5,113 nt of DNA from Candidatus Sumerlaeota bacterium (GTDB taxonomy: Bacteria; Sumerlaeota; Sumerlaeia; SLMS01). The DNA lies in assembly GCA_020850785.1 (NCBI GenBank), contig JADZDZ010000331.1, forward strand, positions 1-5,113. Reading direction: 5' to 3'. The translations under genes and the position numbers were made by a program. Below, piece after piece: positions 1 to 4,904 of the stretch. The first letter of the stretch is position 1, and the number at the start of each line of letters is the position of its first letter. The notes below the pieces were generated by a model, which was not told where the DNA came from, searched no databases, and worked only from the letters and a program-made list of their open reading frames with translations.

Positions 1-160
1 CAGCCTCGCCCACGATGACGTCGTGATTGTCGTCAACGCTCACAACAGAAGGAACAAGGCCCCGCCCCTTTCCATCGCGCAGGATTTGCGGCACGCCATC
101 AATGACCGTGGCGACAAGGCTGTGGGTGGTTCCGAGGTCGATTCCGACGATGCGAGGCAT
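1..160 (-). CDS. Hsp70/DnaK-family chaperone, N-terminal fragment (runs off the left edge)
   Basis: Reading the minus strand from an ATG at 160-158 gives 53 residues with no stop, cut by the window edge. Residues 6-14 read GIDLGTTHS, the phosphate-1 loop that begins the actin-like ATPase domain of Hsp70 proteins; D8, T11 and T12 fall at the positions used in DnaK. Residues 36-40 (VPSVV) match the conserved segment that follows in this family. Hsp70s are ATP-driven chaperones that bind exposed hydrophobic segments of client proteins in the cytosol with J-domain and exchange partners. The LVATV and LVPSVV wording recalls HscA-like members as much as DnaK, so I give no symbol. The usual Asn after the two Thr is His here. 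The start fits the family, which begins about five residues before this motif, but no Shine-Dalgarno sequence is visible upstream. The gene is divergent from the gene at 262. Confidence 0.9.
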   Translation of the reverse strand, partial: MPRIVGIDLGTTHSLVATVIDGVPQILRDGKGRGLVPSVVSVDDNHDVIVGEA

Positions 161-261
161 GGGTGGTGACTGGCGAAATGGGAATGGATGGAGGCAAATG
201 GAGTAAAGCTGTTTGCGGCGCAGGGTGTGACGATTTACCGATCTTCACCACCGGAGAAAGA
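161..261. promoter_or_regulatory. Divergent intergenic region between the Hsp70 gene and the gene at 262
   Basis: These 101 bases separate two head-to-head genes and must hold promoter elements for the Hsp70 gene and probably for its neighbour. I find no convincing -35/-10 pair on either strand and no CIRCE-type heat-shock operator (TTAGCACTC with its inverted copy). One symmetric element is visible: GGTGGTGA at 162-169 has its exact reverse complement TCACCACC at 245-252, so the two arms bracket almost the whole spacer. The region call rests on gene layout only. Confidence 0.4.
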
Positions 262-762
262 ATGATGCCAGAACCACTGAGCAGTGAACAGACCGACGCC
301 GCCCATCGCAGGTTCGCAGTCGATTGTTTCAACGAATGTTGGACCCACCTGGAGCGGAATGACCGCACCGAGGAAGACACCCGCGTGATGATCTCGCTGG
401 CGCTGGCCTCGCGCTGGCACTGGCAGCACGTCCCAACGCGCAAACCGGAGAACTTCATCCGCAGTGACGGGCAGGTCTCCCGCGCCTACGCGGCGGCCCG
501 GCATCCGAATCTGGCGATGGAGCACGCCCTGTCGGGGCTGGAACATTGCAAGCAACACGGCATCGGCGGCGTTGACCTGATGTGCTGCCTGGAAGCGATC
601 GCCCGCGCTGCGGCGCTGCTGGGCCTACGGGACAAGACGGAACAATTCGTCACCATCGCCCGCGAAGGCGCGCAGGAAATCGAAGATGCGGAGACGCGCA
701 ACCTGCTACTGAAGGACCTTGAGGAAGTGGAGAAGCTGCAAAGCCTGAACCCGGCGCGATAG
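262..762 (+). CDS. Uncharacterised small helical protein, TPR-like
   Basis: A 166-residue soluble protein with no signal peptide or membrane segment. I chose the ATG at 262 because GGAG at 253-256 sits five bases before it; the frame stays open to a GTG at 163, but those extra 33 residues would begin two bases from the Hsp70 start codon and have no good ribosome site. The chain is rich in Ala, Leu, Glu and Arg and looks wholly alpha-helical. Residues 18-32 hold the FNECW segment, 46-56 hold a SRWHW segment, residues 71-97 and 105-122 look like paired helices of TPR type (Ala/Leu/Tyr spacing such as SRAYAAARHPNLAMEHAL), and the C-terminus from 139 is an acidic amphipathic helix. The pattern resembles a set of hypothetical proteins of similar length with an NECW motif near the N-terminus; this is recalled, not searched. 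Function is unknown. Divergence from an Hsp70 gene permits, but does not show, a role with the chaperone. Confidence 0.8.
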   Translation: MMPEPLSSEQTDAAHRRFAVDCFNECWTHLERNDRTEEDTRVMISLALASRWHWQHVPTRKPENFIRSDGQVSRAYAAARHPNLAMEHALSGLEHCKQHGIGGVDLMCCLEAIARAAALLGLRDKTEQFVTIAREGAQEIEDAETRNLLLKDLEEVEKLQSLNPAR

Positions 763-775
763 CACGTCCCCTCCC

Positions 776-795
776 CACGAGAAGCGTGTCTTTTT
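776..795 (+). terminator. Weak intrinsic-terminator-like hairpin after the gene at 262-762
   Basis: CACG (776-779) and CGTG (785-788) can form a 4-bp stem around the loop AGAAG, followed at once by TCTTTTT (789-795). It begins 13 bases after the stop codon at 760-762, where a terminator is expected. The stem is short for an efficient Rho-independent terminator. An alternative 5-bp pairing of 762-766 with 785-789 uses the same right arm. Confidence 0.3.
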
Positions 796-858
796 GAGCC
801 ACTTTGGCGGCTGCATTTGCGATAAATTCCCGTCTAATCGCCCCTGAACCCTTCCCCA

Positions 859-915
859 TTGACGGAGGGGTCCTTTCGTGGCGTCTATTGAGTGTTGCTG
901 GCGTCTTGTCACAAT
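859..915 (+). promoter_or_regulatory. Candidate sigma70-like promoter elements upstream of ftsH
   Basis: Two overlapping candidates can be read. TTGACG (859-864, five of six matches to TTGACA) with TCTATT (884-889, four of six to TATAAT) has a long 19-bp spacer. TTGAGT (888-893, four of six) with CACAAT (910-915, four of six) has a 16-bp spacer. A third -35-like box, TTGTCA at 906-911 (five of six), has only a poor -10 downstream. None is decisive, but the 216-bp spacer before ftsH is the natural place for its promoter. Start-site mapping would settle which is used. Confidence 0.3.
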
Positions 916-948
916 CCTTGCATTCATTGGATTTGGAAGCGTGGCAAG
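905..948 (+). other. Possible stem-loop in the ftsH leader
   Basis: CTTGTCAC (905-912) can pair with GTGGCAAG (941-948) over 8 bp with one G-U pair. Directly inside it AATCC (913-917) pairs with GGATT (929-933) over 5 bp, leaving a 7-base bulge on the right side and an 11-base loop. The structure ends 30 bases before the ftsH ATG. It would only be transcribed from the most upstream promoter candidate, and it overlaps the -35-like TTGTCA, so the two readings compete. Confidence 0.25.
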
Positions 949-978
949 ATCCTCCCCCACCGGTGTTCCGAGAGACGA

Positions 979-3021
979 ATGAATAACATCAAATCGATTT
1001 CCATCTGGCTGTTCATCCTGATTTGCTGCTTTGTGCTGGCGATCAAGCTGATCGACAAGCCGCGTCCGCTGGAATTGACGACGGTTCAGTTCCTGGAACT
1101 GGCGAAGGTCAATGCCGTGCAGCCGCGCGGCGATCAGAACGCGGTGTCCAACGCGGCCTTCGACAAGGTGGTTGATCGTAGCGGCCGCATCGAAGGCGAC
1201 GTCAGGATCACCGCCGTGCAGGCGCTCTACCCCGACCTGCTGACGCCGCGCGCCGACACCAAGGCTGCCCCAGCGGAGCAGATGATCGGCTTCACGACCA
1301 GTTACGTTCCCAATCAGGCGGAGGAAATCCTTCGCGCGATGCGGGAGTACGGCGTTCAGAAGTACAAGGGGCAGGAGCCGGGCGGCTTCGCCGTGCAGCT
1401 TCTGCTGACGATCCTTGGGCCGCTCGTGCTGCTGGGGCTCCTGTGGTTCCTCTTCCTTCGCCAGATTCAGAGCAGCGGAAACAAGGCCATGTCCTTCGGC
1501 ACATCGAAGGCGAAAATGATCGCCGAGGGTCAGGTGAAGGTGACCTTTGACGACGTCGCCGGCGTCGAGGAAGCGAAGGAGGAACTGAAGGAAATCGTCG
1601 AGTTCCTCAAGGACCCAAAGAAAGTCAGCCGCCGTGGCGGCAAGATTCCCAAGGGCGTGCTGCTGTTCGGGCCACCCGGCACGGGAAAGACGCTGCTGGC
1701 ACGCGCTGTTGCCGGCGAAGCGGGCGTTCCGTTCTTTTCCATCTCCGGATCGGACTTCGTGGAAATGTTCGTCGGCGTTGGCGCAAGCCGCGTCCGTGAC
1801 CTCTTCGAGCAGGCGAAGAAGAACAAGCCCTGCCTGATCTTCATCGACGAAATCGACGCGGTGGGCCGCCACCGTTTCGCCGGCATCGGCGGCGGACATG
1901 ATGAGCGCGAACAGACCCTGAACCAGCTTCTGGTTGAAATGGACGGCTTCCAGCCGAATGAGGGCGTGATCCTCGTTGCGGCGACGAACCGGCCGGACGT
2001 GCTCGATCCCGCGCTGCTGCGTCCAGGGCGTTTTGACCGCCAGATCACCGTGGATTATCCGGACATCATCGGCCGCGAACGCATCCTGAAGGTGCATTCG
2101 AAGGGCGTGAAGCTGGCACCGGCCACGGACCTGAAGTCCATCGCTCGCGGCACGCCGGGCTTCAGCGGAGCCGACCTTGCCAACATCATCAACGAAGCGG
2201 CGCTCCTCGCTGCACGCGCCAACAAGACCTCCGTGGAACAGTACGATCTGGAGGAAGCCAAGGATCGCGTGATGATGGGACCGGAACGCCGGTCGCTTCG
2301 CATCATCGAGGAAGAAAAGCGCAAGACGGCAATCCACGAAGCGGGTCACGCTCTGGCGGCGTACTACACGCCCGGCAATGACAAAGTCCACAAGATCACC
2401 GTCGTGCCCCGCGGCCGCAGCCTTGGCCTTACCGCCGTGCTGCCCGAAGAGGAAAAGCACAACTACACGAAGTCGCAATTGAAGGCGCGGCTGGTCTACG
2501 GCCTTGGCGGCCTTGCCGCCGAGGAAGTGGTGCTGGGCGAATTCAGCACCGGCGTCGGCAACGACCTGAACCGCATCACCAGCATGGCACGCCGCATGGT
2601 GTGCGAAGTCGGTATGAGCGAACGCCTTGGGCCGCGCACCTTCGGCGACAACAACAACAACGTATTCCTTGGCCGCGACATGGGTAACCATGAAAAAACC
2701 TACTCCGAGGAAATGGCCCGCATCATTGATGAGGAAGTGAAGGCCCTCGTGGATGAGGCGCATCAGCGCGCAGTGCAGATCATGACGGAACATCGCGACA
2801 TCCTCGATGCACTCACGCAGGCATTGATGGATCGCGAATCAATCACGGCGGAGGAGTTCGAAATGATCGTGAACGGCCAGCCGCTTCCGCCGCTGTTCAA
2901 GCGCGACGCGGGCGATCCACCCGCCGCCACGCCGAACCGCCCGGAGAAAAAGGAGGAGGAGAAGAAGAAAGCTCCCCGCCTTGGCGACATCCTCGACGGC
3001 CCCCGCGTGAGCGGAGCGTAA
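979..3021 (+). CDS. ftsH: ATP-dependent zinc metalloprotease FtsH
   Basis: A complete 680-residue FtsH, slightly longer than the usual 610-650. It is a membrane-anchored hexameric AAA+ protease that unfolds and degrades unassembled membrane proteins and selected regulators. Visible parts in order: first membrane helix about residues 7-22; an extracytoplasmic domain to about 135, longer than that of E. coli; second membrane helix about 138-160; Walker A GPPGTGKT at 231-238; pore loop FVG at 264-266; Walker B ending D290-E291; second region of homology with N337 and arginine fingers R348 and R351; zinc site HEAGH at 453-457 with H453 and H457 as ligands, E454 as catalytic base, and D529 as probable third ligand. 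The C-terminus after about 643 is a Pro-rich then Lys/Glu-rich tail (KKEEEKKK at 657-664) unlikely to be folded. The ATG at 979 puts the first helix at the N-terminus as in the family; the in-frame extension to 892 lacks support. The ribosome site (GAGAGA, 970-975) is weak. Confidence 0.97.
   Translation: MNNIKSISIWLFILICCFVLAIKLIDKPRPLELTTVQFLELAKVNAVQPRGDQNAVSNAAFDKVVDRSGRIEGDVRITAVQALYPDLLTPRADTKAAPAEQMIGFTTSYVPNQAEEILRAMREYGVQKYKGQEPGGFAVQLLLTILGPLVLLGLLWFLFLRQIQSSGNKAMSFGTSKAKMIAEGQVKVTFDDVAGVEEAKEELKEIVEFLKDPKKVSRRGGKIPKGVLLFGPPGTGKTLLARAVAGEAGVPFFSISGSDFVEMFVGVGASRVRDLFEQAKKNKPCLIFIDEIDAVGRHRFAGIGGGHDEREQTLNQLLVEMDGFQPNEGVILVAATNRPDVLDPALLRPGRFDRQITVDYPDIIGRERILKVHSKGVKLAPATDLKSIARGTPGFSGADLANIINEAALLAARANKTSVEQYDLEEAKDRVMMGPERRSLRIIEEEKRKTAIHEAGHALAAYYTPGNDKVHKITVVPRGRSLGLTAVLPEEEKHNYTKSQLKARLVYGLGGLAAEEVVLGEFSTGVGNDLNRITSMARRMVCEVGMSERLGPRTFGDNNNNVFLGRDMGNHEKTYSEEMARIIDEEVKALVDEAHQRAVQIMTEHRDILDALTQALMDRESITAEEFEMIVNGQPLPPLFKRDAGDPPAATPNRPEKKEEEKKKAPRLGDILDGPRVSGA
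2943..2971 (+). repeat. 29-base purine-only tract near the 3' end of ftsH
   Basis: Every base from 2943 to 2971 is A or G. It encodes the Lys/Glu tail of FtsH and contains AAAAA followed by repeated GGA units that resemble Shine-Dalgarno sequences. Low-complexity tails are common in FtsH C-termini, so this may have no nucleotide-level function. Confidence 0.7.
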
Positions 3022-3033
3022 AGAAAGACCACT

Positions 3034-3042
3034 GGGGAGAGG
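3034..3042 (+). promoter_or_regulatory. Strong ribosome binding site of the TPR gene
   Basis: GGGGAGAGG lies in the 23-bp gap after ftsH, with GGAG ending five bases before the ATG at 3045. It decides the start of the downstream gene and is much better than the ftsH site. GACC at 3027-3030 can pair with GGTC at 3041-3044, or GACCA at 3027-3031 with TGGTC at 3046-3050 across the start codon. Both are short stems that would leave most of the site in the loop. Confidence 0.7.
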
Positions 3043-3044
3043 TC

Positions 3045-4049
3045 ATGGTCCTTGGCAGGAAAAAATCCGTCACCCTTTTCGCCGCTTCCTTCATCACCAT
3101 TGGCAGTCTGACAACTCATCGAGGCGGGGCACAAACGCTCCGCCTCGATGACGTTTTTGCGCCGGAGCAACCTGCTGCGCCGGAACCGAAGGTGAGCGAC
3201 CTGAAGCAGAATCCCGCGCGTGCGCACGAACTCCTCGCCATTGCCGAACAGAAGTTAAGCGCGAAGCAGTATGACGACGTCCTGACGTCCACGGAACTGT
3301 TGACGGCGGTGCTCGCGCAGGATTCCGCCGAATATGGGACAGCGTTGTGGCTGCGCGCCCGCGCCTACGAGGGCCTCGGCGCATCGGACAAGGTGCTGGC
3401 AGTCGCCGACGTGTATATACGCTCCTTCCCGAAGGGGGAAAACCGCGGCTGGTTCCTGCTGCGGGTGGCGCGCGCCGCGCAGGCGGCAAACAAGAAGAAC
3501 GACGCGCGCATGATGTGGCGCATGGTGGAGTCGGAAAAATATCCGCTCTCCCCGCCGGAGGCGCTTGAGGGCGCGGAACTGCTGACAGAAACGGGAGACG
3601 GCGCCACGGCGCGCGCGCTGCTGGAGGCGAACGTTCGCGACGCGAATCAATTCACGCCGAAGGATCGCAAACGCTACAACGCACTGCTAACGGAATCGCT
3701 GCTTGTAAGCGACGACGCGAAGGTAAAACTGCCGGAAGGAACCGGCACGACCGACATTGTTTCGCGCGATGCGGCATCGGCGGCGCTGCGGCGCGCGATG
3801 TTGCTGGAAATTCGTGGCGAAAGGAAGCAGGCTCAGGAAGAATACCTTTTCCTTCAGCAGAAAGCGTCCCTGCTGTCACTGCCGGAGCAGCAACTTTTGG
3901 AGGATCGCATTGCGATGACTTCGCGGGAGCTGTGGCCTCCCCCACCCGCGATGAACACTGCGGCGACGGGCACGCAGCCGAATGCACCCGCCGCCAGGAC
4001 TTCCGGCGCTTCCGACGCGCCCGTTCTTTTATCGCCAACGCGCAGGTAA
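3045..4049 (+). CDS. Exported TPR-like repeat protein of unknown function, downstream of ftsH
   Basis: A 334-residue protein with a clear Sec-type signal peptide: basic GRKK at 4-7, hydrophobic stretch about 9-22, and a likely cut after GGA at 27-29, giving a mature periplasmic or secreted protein. From about residue 57 the chain is helical with TPR-like spacing: 58-91 and 95-128 look like two helix-turn-helix units (LLAIAEQKLSAKQYDDVL; ALWLRARAYEGLGASDKVLA), with weaker units from about 130 to 205 and a last pair around 244-275. The C-terminus after about 300 is Pro/Ala/Thr-rich and probably disordered. TPR proteins are scaffolds for protein contacts, so no reaction is implied. The gene starts 23 bp after the ftsH stop on the same strand, with a strong ribosome site and no clear promoter between them, suggesting co-transcription. 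A terminator-like hairpin lies inside codons 24-38. I do not recognise a named family. Confidence 0.87.
   Translation: MVLGRKKSVTLFAASFITIGSLTTHRGGAQTLRLDDVFAPEQPAAPEPKVSDLKQNPARAHELLAIAEQKLSAKQYDDVLTSTELLTAVLAQDSAEYGTALWLRARAYEGLGASDKVLAVADVYIRSFPKGENRGWFLLRVARAAQAANKKNDARMMWRMVESEKYPLSPPEALEGAELLTETGDGATARALLEANVRDANQFTPKDRKRYNALLTESLLVSDDAKVKLPEGTGTTDIVSRDAASAALRRAMLLEIRGERKQAQEEYLFLQQKASLLSLPEQQLLEDRIAMTSRELWPPPPAMNTAATGTQPNAPAARTSGASDAPVLLSPTRR
3116..3158 (+). terminator. Terminator-like hairpin plus T-run inside the 5' coding region of the TPR gene
   Basis: The left arm 3116-3130 pairs with the right arm 3137-3151 over 15 bp: 12 perfect pairs (TCATCGAGGCGG with CCGCCTCGATGA), one G-U pair, then two G-C pairs closing the loop ACAAAC (3131-3136). 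Two bases later comes a run of five Ts (3154-3158). This is the layout of an intrinsic terminator, and the long perfect stem is unlikely by chance. It begins 95 bases after the ftsH stop but lies within codons 24-38 of the TPR gene, around the signal peptide cleavage site. It could end part of the ftsH transcripts when the second gene is poorly translated, since translating ribosomes would block the stem. It could also slow translation at the export step. The shape is certain; the function is inferred. Confidence 0.55.
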
Positions 4050-4062
4050 TCCATTTCTGCCC

Positions 4063-4089
4063 TTTACGTCGCGGTGAATCGCGAATAAT
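4063..4089 (+). promoter_or_regulatory. Candidate promoter of the tRNA-Ser gene
   Basis: TTTACG (4063-4068, four of six to TTGACA) and AATAAT (4084-4089, five of six to TATAAT) lie 15 bp apart in the 58-bp gap before the tRNA. Transcription would start about 11 bases before the tRNA 5' end. The spacer is short. Its ends, TCGCG (4069-4073) and CGCGA (4080-4084), form a 5-bp inverted repeat between the two boxes. Confidence 0.35.
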
Positions 4090-4107
4090 CCAAACGCCTT
4101 CTTCCGC

Positions 4108-4197
4108 GGTGGGATGGCTGAGCGGTTGAAAGCACCGGTCTTGAAAACCGGCAACCCCTCACGGGGTTCCAGGGTTCGAATCCCTGTCCCACCGCCA
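4108..4197 (+). tRNA. tRNA-Ser(UGA)
   Basis: A complete class II tRNA with the long variable arm of serine tRNAs. The acceptor stem GGTGGGA (4108-4114) pairs with TCCCACC (4187-4193), followed by discriminator G4194 and an encoded CCA (4195-4197). The anticodon stem CCGGT (4135-4139) pairs with ACCGG (4147-4151) around the loop CTTGAAA, with anticodon TGA at 4142-4144. The variable arm ACCCC (4154-4158) pairs with GGGGT (4163-4167). The T stem CAGGG (4170-4174) pairs with CCCTG (4182-4186) around TTCGAAT. It reads UCA and, by wobble, other UCN serine codons. Five Ts at 4199-4203 directly follow and may help end transcription. Confidence 0.97.
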
Positions 4198-4358
4198 CTT
4201 TTTCCAAATTTTCAAGCTGCGTGCCGCAACAATCCGTCCGCGACCTCCGCCGCGTTGGCGCGCGCCGAGGATGTGGCGCCGTGGCGGGAAAATCAGTTTG
4301 CTCTAAGGGAGCGAAATCCCCTCAAATAGAAAACCTCCAAACGCTGAGAGGATCGTTC
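4198..4358. other. Intergenic region between tRNA-Ser and the lipoprotein gene
   Basis: Apart from the T-run after the tRNA and the ribosome site of the lipoprotein gene, I see only weak signals: a GC palindrome GGCGCGCGCC at 4257-4266 and a 4-bp hairpin (GGGA 4307-4310 with TCCC 4317-4320). No clear promoter pair is visible, although one is expected here unless the lipoprotein gene is read through from the tRNA. No second copy of the tRNA 3' end is present. Confidence 0.5.
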
Positions 4359-4904
4359 ATGGCACGCATTGTTTTCATCATCCTCGTTTGTCCGCTTCTG
4401 CTGACGGGGTGCTTTCTTGGCAAACCGGGCAAGGTGCTCGTGACGCCGCTGACCGCCGTCCGCGACGTGGTTGACGCGCCGCTGGTTTCGCTCAGCACGC
4501 TCTTCAACTACTGGGGCGATCAATCCAATCCCATCCCCACTCCGCAGCCCGGAATCAGTTGGAGTCCCTTCAGCGGCTTTGGCGCGGGCATCGGCCTTGG
4601 TCTTGGCTACTTCGTTTTCAAGGGACTCACAGGCGTGGTGGGCGGAGTCGACTACGTCGTCTGCCGCTCATTCTATCCGGCGTATCCCGTGGGTCTGCGC
4701 CCTTGGAAAAAACGCGGCCAAAAACTTGGCGACATCTACTTCCCAAACACGCGAGCCTTATGGGGCGATCACCCGCCAGACAACATCTGGGAGATGAAGG
4801 AGCAGCAGGCGCCCGCCGACGAATTGACACCCCGAACGGACCCACCTGCCACAGCGCCGCCCGCCAGCAAACCGCAGGACGGCCCGCCACCGAATTACTC
4901 CTAA
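4359..4904 (+). CDS. Predicted lipoprotein of unrecognised family, glycine-rich core and proline-rich tail
   Basis: A 181-residue protein with a type II signal peptide: hydrophobic residues 4-15 and a lipobox LTGC ending at C18, the residue expected to be lipidated, so the mature protein is membrane-anchored outside the cytoplasm. The ATG at 4359 is preceded by GAGAGGA (4346-4352) six bases away and places the lipobox at the usual distance; the in-frame extension to 4221 would bury the signal and is rejected. After the anchor come a VRDVVDAPLVSL segment (34-45), a Trp/Pro-rich stretch (52-70), a Gly-rich hydrophobic run at 73-97 (GFGAGIGLGLGYF, then GVVGGVDYV) that could be glycine-zipper-like, then a Tyr/Pro/Trp-rich part to about 145. 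The tail from 151 is Pro/Ala/Thr-rich and likely disordered. A third Cys at 102 could be exposed. I recognise no family. It follows the tRNA by 161 bp and converges on the LytTR gene. Confidence 0.85.
   Translation: MARIVFIILVCPLLLTGCFLGKPGKVLVTPLTAVRDVVDAPLVSLSTLFNYWGDQSNPIPTPQPGISWSPFSGFGAGIGLGLGYFVFKGLTGVVGGVDYVVCRSFYPAYPVGLRPWKKRGQKLGDIYFPNTRALWGDHPPDNIWEMKEQQAPADELTPRTDPPATAPPASKPQDGPPPNYS

Noticed and set aside
163..261. GTG at 163 as the start of the small helical protein
   Set aside because: No ribosome site precedes it and it would occupy nearly all of the divergent spacer; the ATG at 262 has GGAG at a good distance.
892..978. Upstream in-frame extension of ftsH to a TTG at 892
   Set aside because: The added 29 residues are Cys, His and Trp-rich and would put a non-hydrophobic stretch before the first membrane helix, unlike the family; the ATG at 979 gives the standard N-terminus.
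804..986. A 60-codon open frame in the spacer before ftsH
   Set aside because: It has no ribosome site or recognisable motif, overlaps the ftsH start in another frame, and runs through the likely promoter and leader region.
706..2793. A very long open frame (695 codons) on the minus strand opposite ftsH
   Set aside because: It is antisense to a complete, motif-perfect ftsH and its translation is rich in His, Arg, Ala and Val without recognisable motifs. Long antisense frames are expected opposite GC-rich genes with strong third-position bias.
4180..4200. tRNA-Ser 3' end as an attachment site for an integrated element
   Set aside because: No direct repeat of the tRNA 3' end, no integrase gene and no change of gene type are visible downstream in the window.
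4257..4266. Palindrome GGCGCGCGCC as an operator
   Set aside because: A 10-bp GC-only palindrome is expected often in this base composition and nothing else marks it as a binding site.
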